Origin: CAZGLR01 sp964526635
Lineage (GTDB): Bacteria; Zixibacteria; MSB-5A5; GN15; JAAZOE01
Assembly (NCBI GenBank): GCA_964526635.1
Contig: CAZGLR010000123.1
Location: forward strand, 1-9,752
DNA length: 9,752 nucleotides
Direction of reading: 5' to 3'
Shown: piece after piece, positions 1 through 4,129 of the stretch
Layout: each line of letters begins with the position of its first letter
Numbering within the stretch: the stretch's first letter is position 1
Notes under the pieces: generated by a model
Databases searched by the model: none
Told to the model about the DNA's origin: nothing
Seen by the model: the letters and a program-made list of their open reading frames with translations, nothing else
Program-made: the position numbers and the translations under genes

Positions 1-577
1 ATTGGTACTGTTGCAATCATGATTTACCATCAGTCGCGCCGCAGCCGGCCATCCTGAAAGAAAAAACCATCCGGACCTCTGTATCAAATTCGAACATGAT
101 ACTGGTCTGTTTTTGTCATCATCCCGAAAATCAAAGCATTAACGTACAGCCACCGGGGTAAGATTCTGGATTTGAGCGGCAGTTGATCCCTTCGCCAGAA
201 AGCCAAAAAGCCCCGCGCGTGGGGCTTTTTGGAATCCGCGACATAAAGAGGCTCTTGGATTTTAACTTTATACCGCGTGTTCTCTCACCGTATCAACCGA
301 ACAAGTTATACTCAGGCCGGCCCGTGATTGTGAGCAAAACCACAGCAAAGATACAGAGAGAGTGCTTTATAATATGCTTTTATCGGCCATCCTTACAATA
401 TACATACTCCCGATTCCGTTCGGGCAGTCACATGACTGTGACGGCGAAGCTCCGCTTCCCTACATTACCTGACGCAAAAATAGCACTTGCATATTTAAAA
501 CTCAAGATAAATTAATGGTAAATTAATACTTTCCAAATCATGGAGTCTTCAGTCAATACCCGTGCTCCGGGCATCAA
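1..577. other. Gene-poor left end of window
   Basis: No convincing gene was found on either strand. At the extreme left, frame 1 reads the short string IGTVAIMIYHQSRRSRPS and then stops at position 57. A hydrophobic stretch followed by a basic tail could be the last residues of a membrane protein that begins outside the window, but 18 residues are too few to call. A strong hairpin terminator follows at 203-232. The rest is relatively A/T-rich, with a 9-bp direct repeat (TAAATTAAT at 508-516 and 519-527) and a short palindrome (CAGTCA, 2-nt gap, TGACTG at 425-438). The region lies downstream of the leftward exonuclease gene and probably serves as its 3' flank. Confidence 0.5.
203..232. terminator. 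Bidirectional Rho-independent terminator
   Basis: A perfect 12-bp stem: CCAAAAAGCCCC (203-214) pairs with GGGGCTTTTTGG (221-232) around the 6-nt loop GCGCGT. A G+C core is flanked by A5 on the left and T5 on the right, so it can act in both directions. It probably ends a rightward gene lying left of the window, and it could also stop leftward transcripts from the exonuclease gene, whose stop codon is about 350 bp away. Confidence 0.8.
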
Positions 578-1423
578 CTATTTTGGGTCGAATTTCAGCG
601 ATTCATCGATGATGCGATAATCGGTAATGCGGTCGAGACGAAATTGCTTGTTGGAATTGGACAGGAGGCATTTGGCTGTGATGTACCCGACGCCATCGCG
701 GTTGAACAGTAAAATCGGCTTAACATGCCTCGGTTTACCGCGATATGAGCCGCCGCGATAGACGATCTCCATGGTGGCGCCGCTATCCATGGCCCGCACG
801 AACATTTCGGTCATCCGTTCATCAATGCGCGTAATCAGGGGGCCGCCAAAGGTATAGCGATTGAGAGAATTGAGGATCTTAATCATCTTTTCCTGACTGC
901 CGAATTTTTCTTTGCAATGCAGAAAGAGTTTCATCACCAAAACCGAGTCGGCCATGGCGCGATGGGACTGGGTGTCGACGAGATTGAAACTACGGCAGAC
1001 GTTTTCGAGGCCATAGGTGGTCAGGGTCGGAAAAGCGGATCGGGTGATGTCGATCTGGTCGAGGATGGTAGTTTTTGGCATGATAATTCGGGTGGCGATG
1101 GCTTCGTGGTTTATAAATCCGATATCGAAGGAAGCGTTTTGAGCCAGGATCGCGATATTATCGCTGGCAATGAAATCAATAAAACGACCGAGTACGTCGG
1201 CGATATCCGGTTTTTCTGCGACCATCTCATCAGTAATATGATGAATCCGCATGGCGGTGGCCGGAATAGGGGCGCCGGGATTAACCAGCTCGGCGAACTT
1301 ATCGAGGATTTTGCCTTCCCAGTCGAATTTCAAGGCGGCGATTTCGACGATTCTTCCCTCAGCCGCCGACAGACCGGTGGTCTCAGTATCGAAGGCAATA
1401 AAGTGTGTCTCGGCGTTTATCAT
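578..1423 (-). CDS. DnaQ-type 3'-5' exonuclease fused to WYL domain
   Basis: The 281-aa protein has two parts. Residues 6-170 form a DEDDh exonuclease of the DNA polymerase III epsilon / RNase T superfamily. Exo I is DTETTG (D12, E14), Exo II is NASFDIGF (D100) and Exo III is HRAMAD (H154, D159), so all four metal-binding acidic residues and the general-base His are present. It should remove nucleotides from 3' ends of DNA or RNA. Residues about 212-270 match a WYL domain: a strand around EIVYRGGS, then VKPILLF, GYITAKC at the 'WYL' position (246-252) and the signature FRLDRI (261-266). WYL domains are known as ligand- or nucleic-acid-sensing modules. There is no polymerase, helicase or HTH part. 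The start is fixed by the Exo I motif lying 12 residues in. No Shine-Dalgarno is visible and a promoter abuts the ATG. It is more likely a stand-alone repair or RNA-processing nuclease than the replicative proofreading subunit. Confidence 0.9.
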   Translation of the reverse strand: MINAETHFIAFDTETTGLSAAEGRIVEIAALKFDWEGKILDKFAELVNPGAPIPATAMRIHHITDEMVAEKPDIADVLGRFIDFIASDNIAILAQNASFDIGFINHEAIATRIIMPKTTILDQIDITRSAFPTLTTYGLENVCRSFNLVDTQSHRAMADSVLVMKLFLHCKEKFGSQEKMIKILNSLNRYTFGGPLITRIDERMTEMFVRAMDSGATMEIVYRGGSYRGKPRHVKPILLFNRDGVGYITAKCLLSNSNKQFRLDRITDYRIIDESLKFDPK

Positions 1424-1429
1424 ATCTGG

Positions 1430-1458
1430 AGTATAGGGTATTGGCTGCCTACAGTCAA
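1430..1458 (-). promoter_or_regulatory. Sigma-70-like promoter for the exonuclease-WYL gene (leaderless)
   Basis: Read leftward, TTGACT (1458-1453) is followed by a 17-bp spacer and TATACT (1435-1430). Both boxes are 5/6 matches to consensus at ideal spacing. Only six bases separate the -10 box from the ATG at 1423, so the predicted transcription start falls on or next to the A of the start codon. The -35 box lies inside one arm of an inverted repeat (1452-1459). Confidence 0.65.
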
Positions 1459-1479
1459 ATTGCAGGCAGTTTTTGACTG
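1445..1479. repeat. Two interleaved inverted repeats in divergent control region
   Basis: Pair 1: CTGCCT (1445-1450) with AGGCAG (1464-1469). Pair 2: CAGTCAAA (1452-1459) with TTTGACTG (1472-1479). The pairs overlap and cannot fold together in one RNA strand without a pseudoknot. The left arm of pair 2 contains the -35 box of the leftward promoter, and its arms are 20 bp apart centre to centre, about two helical turns. This fits an operator. A T-rich stretch (1481-1491) follows pair 2, so a weak rightward terminator is an alternative reading. Confidence 0.5.
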
Positions 1480-1526
1480 GATTATTTTTTGTTATTCAAT
1501 CACCTGCAGCTATTGTCAAAATTAAA

Positions 1527-1556
1527 TTGAGACATTAGTTTAAACGATTGTACAAT
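1527..1556 (+). promoter_or_regulatory. Sigma-70-like promoter for the ammonia-lyase gene
   Basis: TTGAGA (1527-1532), an 18-bp spacer, then TACAAT (1551-1556). Each box is a 5/6 match to consensus. Transcription would start near 1563 and give a leader of about 36 nt. The leader opens with a small hairpin (AGCAC 1564-1568 with GTGCT 1575-1579) and then carries the ribosome binding site TAAGGA (1584-1589). The -10 box is half of a perfect 10-bp palindrome ATTGTACAAT (1547-1556). Confidence 0.6.
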
Positions 1557-1598
1557 GAAATACAGCACGTGGATGTGCTTAAGTAAGGACTCTAATGT

Positions 1599-3122
1599 AT
1601 GACAGTGATTCTCGACGGGTCATCATTGACCATAGAAAAAGTAAAGGCAATCGCCCGTGACAACGAAACAGTTAAACTGGGCGATGGCGCACTGGACCGT
1701 ATCAAGGCCTGCCGGGCGATGCTCGATGAGAAAATCAACGCCCAGGAAATTATGTATGGCGTCAATACCGGGATCGGTGAGTTTTCCGAAGTCGTCCTCC
1801 CCCCCGACAAGATCAAGGATTTCCAGCGGTATCTGATTTATAACCATAGTGCAGGTATTGGTGCCCCGGCGCCGGCGGAATACGTGCGGGCAGCGATAGC
1901 CGGCCGCATCAATGTGCATGCCCACGGCAACTCCGGGTGCCGTCCTGAAATCACGCAGACTCTGGTCGAAATGCTCAACAAGGGTGTGACACCCTTTGTC
2001 TGCCAGCGCGGCTCGGTGGGCGCGTGCGGCGACCTGGCGCCGATGTCGCAGATTGCGCTTCTGATGCTGGGCGAGGGCAAGGCGTATTATCAGGGCAAAT
2101 TGTTTGAAGGTAAAGTCGCGATGGACCGGGCCGGCATTGCCATCCCGGGGCTGGAAGCTCGCGATGGTCTGGCGATTATTAACGGTTCCAATGTCCTGAC
2201 CGGGATGAGTGCGTTGTTTTTATATGACGCCAATCGCTGGTTGAAACAGGCCGAGATTGCGGCGGCGATGTCGCTGGAGGCGCTCAAGGCCAATATGTTG
2301 CCGTATACGCCTAAGCTGCATGAGGTACGGGGCTTTGCCGGGGCCGTGCGGACAGCCAAAGCCATCGGAAAAATGGTTGCCGGTGGTGATCTGGCCGAAG
2401 GGCGGATTACGTGCAAGGTGCAGGATGCCTATTCGATGCGTTCGACCCCGCAGGTGATCGGCGCGGCGCATGATGCCCTGGCTTATGCCCGCAGCCAAGT
2501 GGAAATCGAACTCAACGGCGTCAATGATAATCCGATCTTCTTCCCGGAAGAAAAGATGCAGTTGTCGGGGGCCAACTTCCAGGGAACGCCGGTGTCGGTA
2601 CCAATGGATATGGCCGGGTATTGTGTGACGATGGTCAGTGTCATGTCGGAACGGCGCATGAATCGATTGAATAATCCGGCCCTCAGTGTCGGTCTGCCGC
2701 CGTTTTTGACCAAAGGCGCCGGGATGTTTTCGGGGCTGATGCTGAGCCAGTATACCGCCGATGCGCAAATTGTGGAGCAGCGGATTCTGTCGATGCCGGC
2801 ATCGATTCAGTCGATTCCGGCGGCAGCCGACCAGGAAGATTTTGTCTCGATGGGCATGAATACAGCCATCAAGAATGCGCAGATCCTCGACCTGGCCTAT
2901 GGTGTTCTGGGGATTGAGTTTATGGCCGCGGCGCAAGCGCTGGATTTTCGTGAATATGCCTTTGGCGCCGGGGTTAAAAAAGCCCATGACGTGATTCGCA
3001 AATACGTGGCCTTTCTCGATATCGACCGGCCATTGTATCCCGATCATACCCGGATGCAGGAGCTGGTGAAAAGCGGCGAGATTCTCGAAGTGGTCGAAGC
3101 GGAAATCGGAAGCCTCGGGTAG
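1599..3122 (+). CDS. hutH: MIO-type aromatic amino acid ammonia-lyase, HutH family (Cys-type MIO motif)
   Basis: The 507-aa length is normal for bacterial histidine ammonia-lyase, which deaminates L-His to urocanate in the cytosol as a homotetramer. The signature GSVGACGDLAP carries the cofactor triad as Ala142-Cys143-Gly144, where the usual triad is Ala-Ser-Gly. Other active-site positions align with Pseudomonas HutH as I remember it: Y53 (YGVNTGIG), H83 (NHSAG), N195 (INGSN), Y278 and R281 (YSMR) and E413 (DQEDFVSM). The substrate-selectivity pair is Asn82-His83; HAL usually has Ser-His. The stretch NFQGTPV resembles plant PAL more than the NFHAEPV of classic HutH. Family membership is very secure, but the substrate is less so: His is favoured by H83 and E413, while Tyr/Phe lyase or aminomutase activity is not excluded. 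No hutU, hutI or hutG lies nearby. The start is supported by TAAGGA about 9 nt upstream. Confidence 0.9.
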   Translation: MTVILDGSSLTIEKVKAIARDNETVKLGDGALDRIKACRAMLDEKINAQEIMYGVNTGIGEFSEVVLPPDKIKDFQRYLIYNHSAGIGAPAPAEYVRAAIAGRINVHAHGNSGCRPEITQTLVEMLNKGVTPFVCQRGSVGACGDLAPMSQIALLMLGEGKAYYQGKLFEGKVAMDRAGIAIPGLEARDGLAIINGSNVLTGMSALFLYDANRWLKQAEIAAAMSLEALKANMLPYTPKLHEVRGFAGAVRTAKAIGKMVAGGDLAEGRITCKVQDAYSMRSTPQVIGAAHDALAYARSQVEIELNGVNDNPIFFPEEKMQLSGANFQGTPVSVPMDMAGYCVTMVSVMSERRMNRLNNPALSVGLPPFLTKGAGMFSGLMLSQYTADAQIVEQRILSMPASIQSIPAAADQEDFVSMGMNTAIKNAQILDLAYGVLGIEFMAAAQALDFREYAFGAGVKKAHDVIRKYVAFLDIDRPLYPDHTRMQELVKSGEILEVVEAEIGSLG

Positions 3123-3308
3123 AGTGTACCGTCAATTGGCGATATTATATACTGATTGACAAATATGTACGGCTGACGTCAATTTTACAGTTTACTAAAA
3201 CTGCAATAATATTTACCCGCTATGTTGCCGGGCTTTCAGTGTGGAAATCCGGATCAGCCTCCTGGGTTTTAATGCTCACCATTGAGAGTTTGTAGTGTTG
3301 TCACCTTG

Positions 3309-3334
3309 CCCGGGGACTTGCAAAAGCCCCCGGG
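3309..3334. terminator. G+C-rich hairpin between convergent genes
   Basis: CCCGGGG (3309-3315) pairs with CCCCGGG (3328-3334). After an A/C mismatch, CTT (3317-3319) pairs with AAG (3324-3326) and closes a GCAA (GNRA-type) tetraloop. It lies between the lyase (+) and VOC (-) stop codons, which suggests a transcription stop or 3'-end stabiliser for one or both. It lacks a U-tract on either side, so it is not a canonical intrinsic terminator. Confidence 0.45.
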
Positions 3335-3358
3335 ATTCATATAGATGTAATCGCCTTA

Positions 3359-3712
3359 TCAGTTTACTCCGGGCATCTGCCTGTCAAAACACTGAAATTC
3401 GATCGTACGGCCATCGGGATCGGTGGCAAAAAAATGATATATTTCGTATTGAGGATTTTCCCGAGGCGATGACTGCGCCCGGTCTTCGAGTTTCTCGTAC
3501 ATGCGATCGACATCATCACGAGTGGGGTAATAGAAGCAGATAATACCGCAGGCGTCGGTGCGTTCCCGTTGACAAAAGCCAAGAAGCATATTGCCATGCT
3601 GCAGCACCGTGCAGTCGGCCTGTACAAGCCAGGTGCTGCAATTTATGATTTCGGAGTAGAAATTAACGATGTGGTCGTAATTTTGGGTGGCATAGAAAAC
3701 GATGCCGTTCAT
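3359..3712 (-). CDS. VOC/glyoxalase-fold small protein
   Basis: The 117-aa protein has the vicinal-oxygen-chelate pattern of two beta-alpha-beta-beta-beta modules. The first runs from GIVFYATQNYDHIVNFYSEI (residues 3-22) to MLLGF. The second runs from GIICFYYPTRDDVDRMYEKL (56-75) to HFFATDPDGRTIEF (93-106). The ending DPDGRTIEF is highly typical, with E105 at the usual C-terminal metal-ligand position and H93 as a further candidate ligand. Other ligands are unclear, so it could be a non-catalytic binding or resistance-type member. The length is normal for a single-domain protein. The start is supported by AAGGAG six nt upstream and by a promoter at 3754-3782. It stands alone as a transcription unit, converging on the lyase gene. 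The substrate cannot be inferred. Confidence 0.85.
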   Translation of the reverse strand: MNGIVFYATQNYDHIVNFYSEIINCSTWLVQADCTVLQHGNMLLGFCQRERTDACGIICFYYPTRDDVDRMYEKLEDRAQSSPRENPQYEIYHFFATDPDGRTIEFQCFDRQMPGVN

Positions 3713-3753
3713 AGTATTCTCCTTCCCCGCTATTTTGGTGGCAGTGCTGTTTC

Positions 3754-3782
3754 TTTATACGAATTATGGTGGTATCGGGCAA
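3754..3782 (-). promoter_or_regulatory. Candidate promoter for the VOC gene
   Basis: Read leftward, TTGCCC (3782-3777; 4/6 match) is followed by a 17-bp spacer and TATAAA (3759-3754; 5/6 match). Transcription would start near 3747 and leave a leader of about 35 nt that carries the AAGGAG site (3724-3719). Confidence 0.5.
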
Positions 3783-3897
3783 GGGCTTGGATCTTTTTAG
3801 ACGGATAATTGTGCTTAAATTCGCCCGACAGATGTCGATATTGTCATATAAGACCGCAAGGTCCCTTAATAATCCGAAGCACCTTACTGTATCAGCC

Positions 3898-3936
3898 AGG
3901 GAGGAGGGTATTCAGGCTTTTCCTCCCTTTTTTTTT
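3898..3936 (+). terminator. Rho-independent terminator, rightward, with no gene in front of it
   Basis: AGGGAGGA (3898-3905) pairs with TCCTCCCT (3921-3928) across a 15-nt loop, and the 3' side runs into nine consecutive T (3928-3936). The polarity is clearly rightward, since there is no T-tract on the other strand's 3' side. The nearest annotated gene to the left is on the opposite strand. It may therefore end a small RNA starting between about 3783 and 3870, or long readthrough from the lyase gene. Confidence 0.75.
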
Positions 3937-3946
3937 GCTCGTCACC

Positions 3947-4001
3947 ATATCCTAACAATATCCTAACAATATCTTGACAAAACGCTAATAATATGCTATT
4001 G
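3947..4001 (+). repeat. 11-bp tandem repeats abutting the -35 box
   Basis: Two identical 11-mers ATATCCTAACA (3947-3957, 3958-3968) are followed by ATATCTTGACA (3969-3979; 9 of 11 identical), whose last six bases are the -35 hexamer. Two weaker in-phase units follow at 3980-3990 and 3991-4001 (7 of 11 each). Units of 11 bp put CTAACA/TTGACA on one face of the helix at every turn. That is the arrangement used by OmpR/PhoB-type response regulators upstream of or overlapping -35. Assignment to a specific regulator is inference. Confidence 0.7.
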
Positions 4002-4002
4002 T
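3974..4002 (+). promoter_or_regulatory. Candidate promoter of the dockerin-protein gene
   Basis: A perfect -35 TTGACA (3974-3979) is followed, after 17 bp, by TATTGT (3997-4002; 4/6 match). The -10 is the left half of a palindrome, TATTGT-GT-ACAATA (3997-4010). Transcription would start near 4009 and leave a long leader of about 120 nt. The leader includes a possible hairpin in which CCGCA near 4025 pairs with TGCGG near 4060. The combination of a weak -10 with upstream tandem repeats suggests an activated promoter. Confidence 0.55.
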
Positions 4003-4129
4003 GTACAATATAGGTCCACGCTATCCGCAATAAATCTTCTCGACAGGCATTATTGTTGTATGCGGGTTTCAATGATCGCCACAGCACAAAAATAAAAATA
4101 GACCATCGAGTCTTTTGCAGGAGGACTGC

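Noticed and set aside
1..57. Possible C-terminal tail of a gene entering from the left
   Set aside because: Only 18 codons are visible and two other frames are equally uninformative. It is noted in the left-end entry but not called as a gene.
183..515. 110-codon open frame on + strand
   Set aside because: Its beginning runs straight through the terminator hairpin at 203-232, it has no ribosome binding site, and the amino-acid composition is not protein-like. I treat it as a chance frame.
578..1423. Replicative polymerase III epsilon subunit (dnaQ)
   Set aside because: The exonuclease motifs fit, but the WYL domain replaces the polymerase-binding C-terminal part, so the gene symbol was withheld.
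917..1525. 202-codon + frame opposite the exonuclease gene
   Set aside because: It is antisense to a clearly conserved exonuclease and WYL domain, with low-complexity Gly/Asp content and no recognisable motif.
2220..3047. 275-codon - frame opposite the ammonia-lyase
   Set aside because: His/Arg-rich shadow of the lyase gene with no family resemblance.
3947..3979. CRISPR-like repeats
   Set aside because: The units are 11 bp and directly adjacent with no spacers. They fit an operator, not a CRISPR array.
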